Shown: in pieces, positions 24,911-33,018 of the stretch
Layout of the letters: the number at the start of each line of letters is the position of its first letter
Numbering within the stretch: the first letter of the stretch is position 1
Source: a bacterium
GTDB lineage: Bacteria; Babelota; Babeliae; Babelales; JABGSX01
Length of the DNA stretch: 33,018 bases
Assembly (NCBI GenBank): GCA_018647505.1
Contig: JABGSX010000014.1
Span: forward strand, 1 to 33,018
Direction: 5' to 3'
Made by a program: the position numbers and the translations under genes
The notes under the pieces: model-generated
Databases searched by the model: none
Told to the model about the DNA's origin: nothing
Seen by the model: the letters and a program-made list of their open reading frames with translations, nothing else

Positions 24911-27640
24911 TTATATTAGATCATACTCCTTGCATCTACGGTTTACAGAAGAACGATTAACACCCAAAAAGTCTGCAATTTGGCTTTGGCTTTTGAATTT
25001 GTTCCATAGCATTATCATAATTTTTGGATCTCGTAGAGCATGTTTTCCTAATCGTGAAGCTTCAACAAGGCCTGGATCAGTTGTATGGTAGGCTGGGTCA
25101 AATTCTGTTTTGTCATAAACTGCATGCTTCTTTGACTTGTTTACAAGGAGAGATAGAACACGATTTTTTAGCTCATGTAGACTGACTGGCTTAGAAAGAG
25201 ATAACTTGTTTTTGTCTGTGTCGCTTAATTTTAGAAAATTTTTGAAATCTTGAGTTTTTATAGCTTGTTGTGTGAAGCCTTCTGCCAAGTCACTTAGTTC
25301 TTCTTCAGAAAGAGCCAGCATAGATGGCATAACCAAAGATGTTTTGCTTAATTCATTGTAAAGATCGTCAGAAAAACGGCCTTCTTGGACTAGCGTTCTG
25401 AGGCTTTGGTTGCTGGAACAAATTACACGAACATCGCTCCATACTTTTATGTCGCTTTTGAAGATTTTATAAAATCCATATCGAAGGAAGTTTGCCAAAT
25501 ACCGTTGTGTTTCTAGATCCATTAGGTGAATGTTTTTTATAAAAAGCGTTCCTGTTTTGTTTAATTTTTCAAGTATTGGTTGTGTAGCGGCTTTTCCAAA
25601 AATTGCGTTTATTCCGAATAGTTTTATTGCGGTGTTGTTTTCTCCTTCATACTGTTGTTGCAATGACAATATGTGAAGATTTTCTCGCAAACTTATATGA
25701 TGAATAATCTCGATCGTTGCAGTTAGATCCTCTTCTGGTAAGTCCAAAAGGAGGGCCTTTTTACTAAGAGCAATTTTTAGTAAATCAATCTTAAAGGACA
25801 AAATCTTTTCGGTTTTGCCTGGAATTAGTTGATTTATGAGTTTTCCAGATTCTGTTGTTTCAAGATACAAAAGATAGTCCCAGTTGGATGGATCTTTTAG
25901 ACTTCCAATTTGTTTTTGCAATACACTTGAAAGGCCTGGACGGTGAACTAAAATAATAACACAATTGTTTTCGGAGCTGTGTGCGGCGTGTAAAACGATT
26001 TTGTTTCCGTGTGTGTCCAGAGTTTGTATTTTTTGTGATGAACGGTAGCCTTCAACCTGTTGTGCCAGTTCTTTTATATCTTTTGTTAGTGGATGACCCT
26101 CTTGTGTGTTTAGATTAATATCAATAAGCTTTTCAGCAGATTGGTTTGAATAAGAGAATCTTCGGTTTTTATATAGTATAATTCCAATATCATTTTCTTT
26201 GTTGTTGTGCATGAAAGATCGAATACTTTCTTTGTACTGGTTTATCTCCTGATGTTTGTTGTAAAGCTCTTCTTTTAGTTCTTTGTCCTTTTTTATCAGG
26301 GAGTAAATATTTTTGTTTTGTAAGAGGTTTATAACGTTTCCAAGGTAACCAGCAAATACAACCATTTTGTCACGTTCTAAGTTGCTATAGAGGCGACTTC
26401 TTCGGGAGTCAGATTCTATAGTAATGTAGCCGATTAGTCGTTCTTTTTTAAAGATTGGTATAAAGAGTTCGGAGTTTATCGCTTCAAGAAATTCCAATAG
26501 TAAGCGGTTTGTTTCATCTTCGTATATGTGGTTGTTAAATTCTATCTCATCTTTAATTAAAATTTTTGTTTTCTGAATGTTTTCTATGATTTTTGTTGTG
26601 CCAGATTCTGTGTTAATGAACTCTTCAACTGTTGATTCTATTCGGCTTACTTCAAATTCTCTTTGGGCCATATTTTTTTGTCTGTTTTCTGAAGATCTTA
26701 AATGTAGTCGAGTGTAACTAAAGGGGACTCCAAGAACATCTTTGAAAAAAATCTGTGTAACGTGTTTTAGTTCCTGTGGTGTTGTAAGATAGCCGAGTTG
26801 CTCAAGGATGTCTTTAAAATAATCTATAAAATTTGATCTGTCTGGTGCTAAAGACTGTACATGTTTTTGTATGTTCAAAAACCTTAGTCCGATTATTTTT
26901 TTGCTACTGTAATAAATTGCATAGGTTCGGATTATAAAGTTTATGCTTACAATTGCTATGCTTGTTGCATTGAAGGTAAAGTTGCTGGAAAATGAAAATG
27001 GATCGACTTGTATAAATTCAGCCACAAGAAGAGGTATGGTTATATTATAAATAAAAACCTTTATCTGATTGCGAATTAGGTTTGGAAATTTTTCGTCTTG
27101 TATTTTTCTCCAAGCTGTGTAGATACTTGGAGCCAATAAAACATATATATAGAAGAAAATATACAAGAAGATTTTAAACTCATACTTTGGCCTGTCAAGA
27201 GGAGCGTTAAATTTAAATATAGCAAGGTAAAGAAGAACTCCAATAGCGATTGCGCATATAGGGATAGACACTTTGTGCCAAATTTTAACTCTATATTTTT
27301 TCTCCGTTAATGATTCTATAAAAAGGGACAAAAATAAATAATGAGCCAAAAATGCCATCCATGAAAATCTCACAACCAGAACGCGAATTCTCATATCTAG
27401 CCCAGGTAAGTATAGCAGTCGAACACAATCGTAGCCCCATCCTATATCGGCGATTATTGCAAAAAATACAACAAGACATAAAAATAAAAGAGGAAGGTTG
27501 CGTTGTTTTAATTTGCTATTGTAGTTAATCAGATAAGCTAGAACAAAAGTTTTTACAACAAATGCAACAATATTAACAAATAGTAGGAAGCTGTAGCTTC
27601 CCAAGAATGATATAATGGAGTTCAAAATATTGTTAGTCAT
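24911..27640 (-). CDS. Membrane-tethered, degenerate sigma54-activator-like regulator (multi-TM N-terminus, GAF-like/PAS-like region, AAA+ -like domain, Fis-type HTH)
   Basis: N-terminal multi-TM region. AAA+ -like TGTLFIKNIHLMDLETQRYLANFLRYGFYKIF...DVRVICSSNQSLRTLVQEGRFSDDLYNELS. C-terminal Fis-type HTH QSQIADFLGVNRSSVNRRCKEY. Confidence 0.75.
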   Translation of the reverse strand: MTNNILNSIISFLGSYSFLLFVNIVAFVVKTFVLAYLINYNSKLKQRNLPLLFLCLVVFFAIIADIGWGYDCVRLLYLPGLDMRIRVLVVRFSWMAFLAHYLFLSLFIESLTEKKYRVKIWHKVSIPICAIAIGVLLYLAIFKFNAPLDRPKYEFKIFLYIFFYIYVLLAPSIYTAWRKIQDEKFPNLIRNQIKVFIYNITIPLLVAEFIQVDPFSFSSNFTFNATSIAIVSINFIIRTYAIYYSSKKIIGLRFLNIQKHVQSLAPDRSNFIDYFKDILEQLGYLTTPQELKHVTQIFFKDVLGVPFSYTRLHLRSSENRQKNMAQREFEVSRIESTVEEFINTESGTTKIIENIQKTKILIKDEIEFNNHIYEDETNRLLLEFLEAINSELFIPIFKKERLIGYITIESDSRRSRLYSNLERDKMVVFAGYLGNVINLLQNKNIYSLIKKDKELKEELYNKHQEINQYKESIRSFMHNNKENDIGIILYKNRRFSYSNQSAEKLIDINLNTQEGHPLTKDIKELAQQVEGYRSSQKIQTLDTHGNKIVLHAAHSSENNCVIILVHRPGLSSVLQKQIGSLKDPSNWDYLLYLETTESGKLINQLIPGKTEKILSFKIDLLKIALSKKALLLDLPEEDLTATIEIIHHISLRENLHILSLQQQYEGENNTAIKLFGINAIFGKAATQPILEKLNKTGTLFIKNIHLMDLETQRYLANFLRYGFYKIFKSDIKVWSDVRVICSSNQSLRTLVQEGRFSDDLYNELSKTSLVMPSMLALSEEELSDLAEGFTQQAIKTQDFKNFLKLSDTDKNKLSLSKPVSLHELKNRVLSLLVNKSKKHAVYDKTEFDPAYHTTDPGLVEASRLGKHALRDPKIMIMLWNKFKSQSQIADFLGVNRSSVNRRCKEYDLI

Positions 27641-27731
27641 AATGATTGATCTTTAACTTTTTTGAGAGTATACTTTTTCTTAATAATTCTTTTAGATATT
27701 AATAACCCAACAAACTATCGAAAGGGCATCT

Positions 27732-27797
27732 ATGTTTAACTATATCGGATTAATCTGCGCAATGATGTTTGTTCTAACAGTAAGCCCTCCTGTATAA
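27732..27797 (+). CDS. Possible 21-aa hydrophobic microprotein or leader peptide
   Basis: AAAGGG SD upstream of ATG; MFNYIGLICAMMFVLTVSPPV. Confidence 0.3.
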   Translation: MFNYIGLICAMMFVLTVSPPV

Positions 27798-27820
27798 AAT
27801 TTTTGTAACAGAAGGTCTAT

Positions 27821-27856
27821 TTATACAACAAGTTTAGCACAAAAACTGTTGTATAA
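27821..27856. promoter_or_regulatory. Imperfect hairpin / dyad upstream of nth
   Basis: TTATACAAC(A)AGTTT pairs with AAACTGTTGTATAA, loop AGCACAA; sits 30 nt before the nth start. Confidence 0.4.
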
Positions 27857-27886
27857 CAACCGGAGTAAACGTATTAAGTGTAGGTA

Positions 27887-28570
27887 ATGGTGGGGCCATT
27901 GGTTGAGACTAAAAAAGAAGATACACAACGGATTCTAAAAAATTTAAAGGTGTATCTCGGTAAAAAAAAATCTTCGCCGATGGTCTTTTCTTTTGCCAAA
28001 TTTTTTAGCAAAAATCCATTTATTATTTTAGTTAGTTGTTTATTGAGTCTTCGCTCAAAAGATGTAATGACCATTCCGGTTTGCATGAAGCTTTTTGATT
28101 TAGCTAAAACTCCAAAAGAGTTGTTGAATATTCCGGTTGATCAACTGGAAGAAGTTATAAGGCCGATTGGTTTCTTTAGAAAAAAAGCCATAGTTTTAAA
28201 AAGTGTAAGTGCTCAGATTGTTGACGAGTTTGGGGGCAAGGTTCCAAGGACAGAAGAGGAGTTATTATCGATTGGTGGTGTTGGAAGAAAAACGGCAAAT
28301 TTGGTTTTGAGTGTTGCGTTTGATATTCCAGCAATTTGTGTAGATGTTCATGTGCACAGAATTTTTAATCGCTTAGGGTTGATTAAAACAAAAACACCAG
28401 GGCAGACCGAAGTTGCTTTGGCTAAATTATTTCCAAAAAAAAAATGGTCTGAAATTAATGAATTATTTGTTGCCTTTGGTCAAAATGTATGCACGCCAAC
28501 ATCTCCTATTTGTTCAGATTGCCCAATTAGATTTGCTTGCGAACAAAGAGGGGTTGCTCGCAGACGTTAA
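27887..28570 (+). CDS. nth: Endonuclease III
   Basis: HhH motif LLSIGGVGRKTANLVL with catalytic Lys, VDVHVHRI catalytic Asp, C-terminal 4Fe-4S CTPTSPICSDCPIRFAC. Confidence 0.92.
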   Translation: MVGPLVETKKEDTQRILKNLKVYLGKKKSSPMVFSFAKFFSKNPFIILVSCLLSLRSKDVMTIPVCMKLFDLAKTPKELLNIPVDQLEEVIRPIGFFRKKAIVLKSVSAQIVDEFGGKVPRTEEELLSIGGVGRKTANLVLSVAFDIPAICVDVHVHRIFNRLGLIKTKTPGQTEVALAKLFPKKKWSEINELFVAFGQNVCTPTSPICSDCPIRFACEQRGVARRR

Positions 28571-28751
28571 GACTTTGTGTATTTTAAGTCTGGCCTGTGA
28601 GGGTGTGTTTAAAAATATTTGATATGTGAATAAATTTGTTTGCGATTTTTTATAGTCATTGTATACTTTGCCAAACAGTTTTAAAAAAAGAGGTAATGAG
28701 CGTTTCTTTATCTCTTTATTTTTTTCTAAAATTTTTAACAGAAAGGTTTCC

Positions 28752-29306
28752 GTGAGCAAAACGATAAAGCTTATAATTTTATCTCTATTCTTAACATTTC
28801 CGTGTTTGCCAGCCGAAGATCAGCCGGAGGTTGTTGACCAGCTGGTTGCGGTTGAAGAAGAAGTTACGCAAGAAGTTGCGCCAGATGGATATGATGTAAA
28901 GCTTAGAGCTCTTTCAGAGCAAAAACAGCGTAATCTTTTTATGGATATTCGTATATGGGCCGATGAGTTTGCTCAGTTTGAAAGAGAAAAACAGGATTGT
29001 GTATTTGAATTTTTATACTATTCTTTCTTGACTCAGATTATCCGTTGTGAAAAACGAGATGTGAGCAGTGATATTTTTTGTAATCATGCCCGGTTTAGAG
29101 ATCTTTTAGACAATATCTATGAAGCTCCTGCATTTGTGCGTGCGCTTGAGTCTTCTTTTAATACCATTGACAACTCTAAAGCCGTGTTTTCAGTGTTTGT
29201 AGTATGTCATCTCGCTTTTGGTGGATTCGCAAAACAGGCAGAATTTATAGAAAGAGTAAGCAAAGAGACTTCAGAAATATTTTGTAAAAAAGGCCTTCTT
29301 TGGTAA
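28752..29306 (+). CDS. Hypothetical secreted protein (paralog A)
   Basis: GTG start with AGAAAGG SD gives signal peptide MSKTIKLIILSLFLTFPCLPAE; ORF-track start 28659 probably too long. Confidence 0.6.
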   Translation: MSKTIKLIILSLFLTFPCLPAEDQPEVVDQLVAVEEEVTQEVAPDGYDVKLRALSEQKQRNLFMDIRIWADEFAQFEREKQDCVFEFLYYSFLTQIIRCEKRDVSSDIFCNHARFRDLLDNIYEAPAFVRALESSFNTIDNSKAVFSVFVVCHLAFGGFAKQAEFIERVSKETSEIFCKKGLLW

Positions 29307-29453
29307 TTGGTAAAAAGCTTTTTTATAAGTTTTGTAACCTGTGAAGACTATTTTTTGCGAATTTGTTTTTTTGTGTTACGTTAAATAATGCTTAAAATAA
29401 GAGTTTTTTGACTTTAGGGGAGACAGCGTCTCCCTTTTTTTGTAAGGGTTTTT

Positions 29454-30038
29454 ATGAAAAGATTTTTTAAGGTTGCATTGTTGTCTTCTCTTTTTTGTGT
29501 TTGTGGTGCTTGTGCGGAGAGTGTTTTTCCAGCAATATTGGCAGATTCAACTGCGATGTTTTCTTCTGGGGAGTCTAGGTGGAAGTTAATGTATGATAAC
29601 TCTTCAGTAGAAAAACAGGCGGTTATATTGCTTTACTTGAAACTATCAATTCCAGTTTACTATGCAATTTCGCAAAAGAATGATATTTCGTACCTTAATT
29701 CTGTTGATTATAGCCGTTCGAGAGATTGTCTTAGATATGAACATGAAGAGGGTGCTTTTATTAAAGAAATTGAAGCTAGCTTGAACTCTATGGTAGATGT
29801 TAGAGTGGTTCTGCTTTTTATAATTGGTTACTATCATAAGTTTGCAGGTTATGATAAAACAGTTGCTTTGTATGATGAAATTAATCATTTATACAAAAGT
29901 CTTTACCCGGCGGAAGAGCCATCAAAGTTGTGGGAATACACTAAAGCTGCATTTTTTACCGTTCTTAGCGTGGGTGTTGGTGTTGCAGGTACACTTGTTA
30001 CAAGAAAAGTAATACTTGGCAAGTTTTGGAGGCCATAA
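29454..30038 (+). CDS. Hypothetical secreted protein (paralog B) with C-terminal TM segment
   Basis: Signal peptide MKRFFKVALLSSLFCVCGACA. C-terminal hydrophobic AAFFTVLSVGVGVAGTLV. Aligns by eye with paralog A. Confidence 0.65.
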   Translation: MKRFFKVALLSSLFCVCGACAESVFPAILADSTAMFSSGESRWKLMYDNSSVEKQAVILLYLKLSIPVYYAISQKNDISYLNSVDYSRSRDCLRYEHEEGAFIKEIEASLNSMVDVRVVLLFIIGYYHKFAGYDKTVALYDEINHLYKSLYPAEEPSKLWEYTKAAFFTVLSVGVGVAGTLVTRKVILGKFWRP

Positions 30039-30067
30039 GGCTAAATAAATTATTTAAACTGAATTAT

Positions 30068-30098
30068 AAAAGCGCTGGATATTTTTCTGGCGCTTTTT
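30068..30098 (+). terminator. Rho-independent terminator
   Basis: AAAAGCGCTGG...CTGGCGCTTTTT hairpin with T-tract after the paralog B gene. Confidence 0.75.
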
Positions 30099-30184
30099 GT
30101 TTGTGTAATTTTACAATTGATAGTCTTTTAAAATATGTCAAACTATAGTGGTTGTTTTTTTGTATTTATTGAGGGATATTTGTT

Positions 30185-30523
30185 GTGAAAAAAATAGTAT
30201 TTTCTTTGCTTGTCTATATTTCAATGTTTTCTGCTTGTGTCTGTGATGATTACAGATTGAAATCAGTTGTTGTGACTGGAGGCTGAGTTTTCTACGTGCT
30301 AGAAAACTCAAAAAGGTTGGTTGTTAATAAAATTGTTAGGACAAGGTTAGAGGTTCCATTTGAAACTGTAGGGACGTTTTTGAAGAATGATAATGTTATT
30401 GAAGTTAAGGTGGGCGAATGGGGAGAAGATATTAAAGTCTATATGGCAGATGGAACAGTAAAAAGGGTATCGTTTACAGATATGGCTTTCTCTCATATGG
30501 TGGCGGAGCAACTTGAAAATTAG
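30185..30523 (+). pseudogene. Small secreted protein interrupted by an in-frame TGA (30284-30286)
   Basis: GTG start with GAGGGA SD: MKKIVFSLLVYISMFSACVCDDYRLKSVVVTGG*VFYVLENSKRLVVNKIVRTRLEVPFETVGTFLKND... continues in the same frame to 30523. Confidence 0.5.
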
Positions 30524-30564
30524 TAATTTGAAAATTTGTTTGTAGCTTTAATTTAAAAATATTA

Positions 30565-30596
30565 GCCCCGGCTTAAAAGCCGGGGCACTTTTTTAC
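30565..30596. terminator. Strong GC-rich terminator, probably bidirectional
   Basis: GCCCCGGC-TTAAAA-GCCGGGGC (30565-30586) followed by CTTTTTT, between convergent ORFs. Confidence 0.85.
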
Positions 30597-32296
30597 GAAA
30601 GTTCTTTTGCTTTTTTTATAACATCTTCAAATGATAATCCAAATTCTTGTTTGCCTTCGCGATATCGTAAAGTGATGGTGTTGTTTTCCATCTCTTTTTT
30701 GCCTATGATCACCATCCAAGGTATTTGTTCAAGCTGAGATGTTTTTATTTGTTGCGAAAGAGGATCACCAGAGGCATCAAATTCTACCCGAATATTATTT
30801 TCCTTAAGTTGTTTATAAATCTTTTGTGCGTGATCTTTTTGATCATCGGTTACTGTCAAAACCTTTGCCTGTACAGGTGCCAGCCAGAATGGAAGTTTGC
30901 CCTTGTAGTGCTCAAGAAGAACCCCAAAGAACCGTTCAAAAGAACCATAAATTGCTCGGTGTATCATAACAGGACGTTTTTTTTGCCCATCTGAACCAAC
31001 ATAAGTTAAATCGAAGTTTTCTGGCATAAAGAAGTCAACTTGAATTGTTCCTAATTGCCACAACCTGCCCATTGAGTCTTTTATATGTAGATCTATTTTT
31101 GGACCATAAAATGCTCCTCCACCTTCATCGATGTCGTATTTTTCCCCTGCATTTTTAAGGGCTGTGTGTAAAGCATTGGTTGCCTTATCCCAAAGTTCGT
31201 CTCCACCCATGGCTTTTTCTGGCTTGGTTGAAAGAACGGTTACTACGTTTTCAAAGCCAAATTTTTTGTAAATTTTCTTTGCAAAATTCAAAACTCCCAA
31301 CACCTCTTCTTCTATCTGGTTTGGGGTGCAAAATATGTGAGCATCATCAATTGTAAATGCTCTTACTCGGAAAAGACCGTGTAATACTCCTGAGAGTTCA
31401 TGTCTATGAACCTTGCCAAATTCACCCATTTTTATTGGAAGCTCTCTGTATGAATGTGGTCGGTTTTTATAAATTAAAATTCCACCAGGACAGTTCATTG
31501 GGCGCATTGCATAATTATGTTCGTCAATTTTTAGAAAATACATATTGTCTTTATAGTGAGCGTAGTGCCCAGACTGCCTCCATAGTCTGTCATTAAGAGC
31601 TATAGGAGTTTGTATTTCTTTGTATTCGGCGTTCTCTAATTCTTTGCGGAGATAATCGGTAAATAGTTGAATAACTTTTTGTCCTTTTGGATGGAAAAAC
31701 GGAAACCCAGGACCTTCTTCATGGAAAGAAAATAAGTCTAGCTCTTTACCAAGTTTTCTGTGGTCATACTTTGCAGCTTCTACTTTTTGTTTTTCCCATG
31801 CTCTTAAGTCTTTGCCAGACAAAAATGCTGTCCCACTAATTCTTTGTAGTGCGTCATTTTTTTTGTCTGCTCTCCAATAAGCTCCAGAAATTCCAAGAAG
31901 TTTAAAGTGTTTTATTTTTCCTGTTGATGATACGTGTTCGCCTCTACAAAGATCGTAAAAATCTCCCTGACTTGAAATTCCAACTTTTTCGTCTTCAATA
32001 CCATTAATAAGCTCTGTTTTGAACTTATTATCCTTGTAGAGTTTGAGGGCCTCTTCTTTTGAGATTTCTTTAAACTCTATTGGTAGGTTTTTTTCTGCAA
32101 TTTCGTGCATTCTGTTTTCAATTTTTTTAAGATCTTCTTCTTTAAAATTTTCTGGTGGAAGAAAGTCATAAAAAAAACCTTCATCAGTTACAGGACCAAT
32201 TGTAAGTTTGGTTCCTGGAAATAATTCTAAAACAGCTTGTGCCATCAGGTGTGAGGCCGAGTGCCTTAAATAATTAATGTTGTTATCGTCAACCAT
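30593..32296 (-). CDS. thrS: Threonyl-tRNA synthetase (no N-terminal TGS domain)
   Basis: LRHSASHLMAQAVLELFPGTKLTIGPVTDEGFFYDF, MRPMNCPGGILIY, GGAFYGPKIDLHIKDSMGR, C-terminal anticodon-binding domain. Confidence 0.96.
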   Translation of the reverse strand: MVDDNNINYLRHSASHLMAQAVLELFPGTKLTIGPVTDEGFFYDFLPPENFKEEDLKKIENRMHEIAEKNLPIEFKEISKEEALKLYKDNKFKTELINGIEDEKVGISSQGDFYDLCRGEHVSSTGKIKHFKLLGISGAYWRADKKNDALQRISGTAFLSGKDLRAWEKQKVEAAKYDHRKLGKELDLFSFHEEGPGFPFFHPKGQKVIQLFTDYLRKELENAEYKEIQTPIALNDRLWRQSGHYAHYKDNMYFLKIDEHNYAMRPMNCPGGILIYKNRPHSYRELPIKMGEFGKVHRHELSGVLHGLFRVRAFTIDDAHIFCTPNQIEEEVLGVLNFAKKIYKKFGFENVVTVLSTKPEKAMGGDELWDKATNALHTALKNAGEKYDIDEGGGAFYGPKIDLHIKDSMGRLWQLGTIQVDFFMPENFDLTYVGSDGQKKRPVMIHRAIYGSFERFFGVLLEHYKGKLPFWLAPVQAKVLTVTDDQKDHAQKIYKQLKENNIRVEFDASGDPLSQQIKTSQLEQIPWMVIIGKKEMENNTITLRYREGKQEFGLSFEDVIKKAKELS

Positions 32297-32617
32297 CGTT
32301 ATTCCTATTAAAAGAGGATGTACAAAAAAACTTTAAAATTCGGGACTAAAGTATATCACGTAAAACAAATATGTGTGATTTAAGTTTTATAAAAAAATTA
32401 GAATGTGCAAGTGCACTTTGGTGTTCGCGTGGAATATGTTTTTGTAAGATGAGCAGGATAGATAAGATATGATTTGAACATGATCTAACCTTTATAATTG
32501 TTCAAGCATAAAAATAAAACAACTTGAAACAAAATATACCACAAAAGGATTTAAAGATAAATTCCGTGTCCATTTATAGAATAAAACAAATGGGTGTAAT
32601 ACATTAAAGTGATGGCC

Positions 32618-32646
32618 TTGACATGATTTAAAAGGAATTATAAGAT
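32618..32646 (+). promoter_or_regulatory. Predicted sigma70-type promoter upstream of the Hint-domain gene
   Basis: TTGACA (32618-32623), 17-nt spacer, TAAGAT (32641-32646). Confidence 0.45.
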
Positions 32647-32719
32647 TCTACGATTTATTAATTTTGGTTTTAAATAAAAAACATCTTATTGAGAATGCTT
32701 TTTATAGGAGCAAGGCGAT

Positions 32720-33018
32720 ATGAATATTTTTATATATTTTCTAATGTTTTTTTTGTCTCAAAATATTATTGCTACTGGTTTTAGCGCAGAAACTCTTGTT
32801 CTTACTCCAAATGGACACGTTGCAATTGAATTACTAAAGCCTGGGGATCAAGTTTTATGTTCGGATCTACAGGAGTCCATTGTTGTTGGCAATGTAAAAG
32901 ATGTTTTTATCAAAAGAACAAATTTTATTATCAAAGTCCAAACCGATGACGGCGAAACAATAAAAACTACATCCAATCAAAAATTTTATAATGCAAATTT
33001 GTCAGACTGGATTGAAGC
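32720..33018 (+). CDS. N-terminal part of a secreted Hint-domain protein, truncated by window edge
   Basis: AGGAG SD, signal peptide, then GFSAETLVLTPNGHVAIELLKPGDQVLCSDLQES...VKDVFIKRTNFIIKVQTDDGETIKTTSNQKFYNANLSDWIEA, Hint N-terminal blocks. Confidence 0.75.
   Translation, partial: MNIFIYFLMFFLSQNIIATGFSAETLVLTPNGHVAIELLKPGDQVLCSDLQESIVVGNVKDVFIKRTNFIIKVQTDDGETIKTTSNQKFYNANLSDWIE

Noticed and set aside
1-33018. TGA recoded as Trp or Gly genome-wide
   Set aside because: Several genes end at TGA with normal overlaps (688 with ATG at 685; PBP2 ending at 22247-22249; suhB at 20748), and TGG is used for Trp in conserved proteins.
1-33018. Self-contained 33 kb plasmid or phage
   Set aside because: Content is core chromosomal (ftsH, thrS, rpmB, rpsT, cca, tol, nth, tRNA-Ala). 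No replication, partition, capsid or terminase genes were seen; the terminal 15-bp identity is more likely a repeat effect.
1-33018. CRISPR array
   Set aside because: No regularly spaced direct repeats with unique spacers; the repeats seen are protein-coding (pentapeptide, DUF4097).

Overview
The window is an AT-rich bacterial chromosomal segment on the standard genetic code. It encodes about 25 recognisable genes plus one tRNA-Ala(GGC). Housekeeping content: dsbD-like, cca, a tolQ/tolR/tolA-like/tolB cluster, ftsH, a suhB-like phosphatase, rpmB, rpsT, an alaX-type editing protein, a PBP2 transpeptidase (split), a XerC/D recombinase, nth and thrS. Accessory content: (i) a Hint-domain polymorphic-toxin-like gene whose two halves lie at opposite ends of the window, with a candidate toxin tip and candidate immunity gene; (ii) a five-gene minus-strand block (5809-14282) of secreted proteins, with three paralogous putative Cys-His-Asp proteases (two carrying RanBP2/NZF-type zinc fingers of the ubiquitin-binding class) and two pentapeptide-repeat proteins, one fused to ankyrin repeats. 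I regard this block as the most exciting system here: a candidate secreted deubiquitinase-like effector operon of a host-associated bacterium. The gene style resembles Dependentiae/TM6 endosymbionts of protists, but that assignment is only inference. Three ORFs are each cut by a single in-frame stop (215-217 TGA, 23453-23455 TAG, 30284-30286 TGA). The first and last 15 bases of the window are identical and join the Hint gene in frame.
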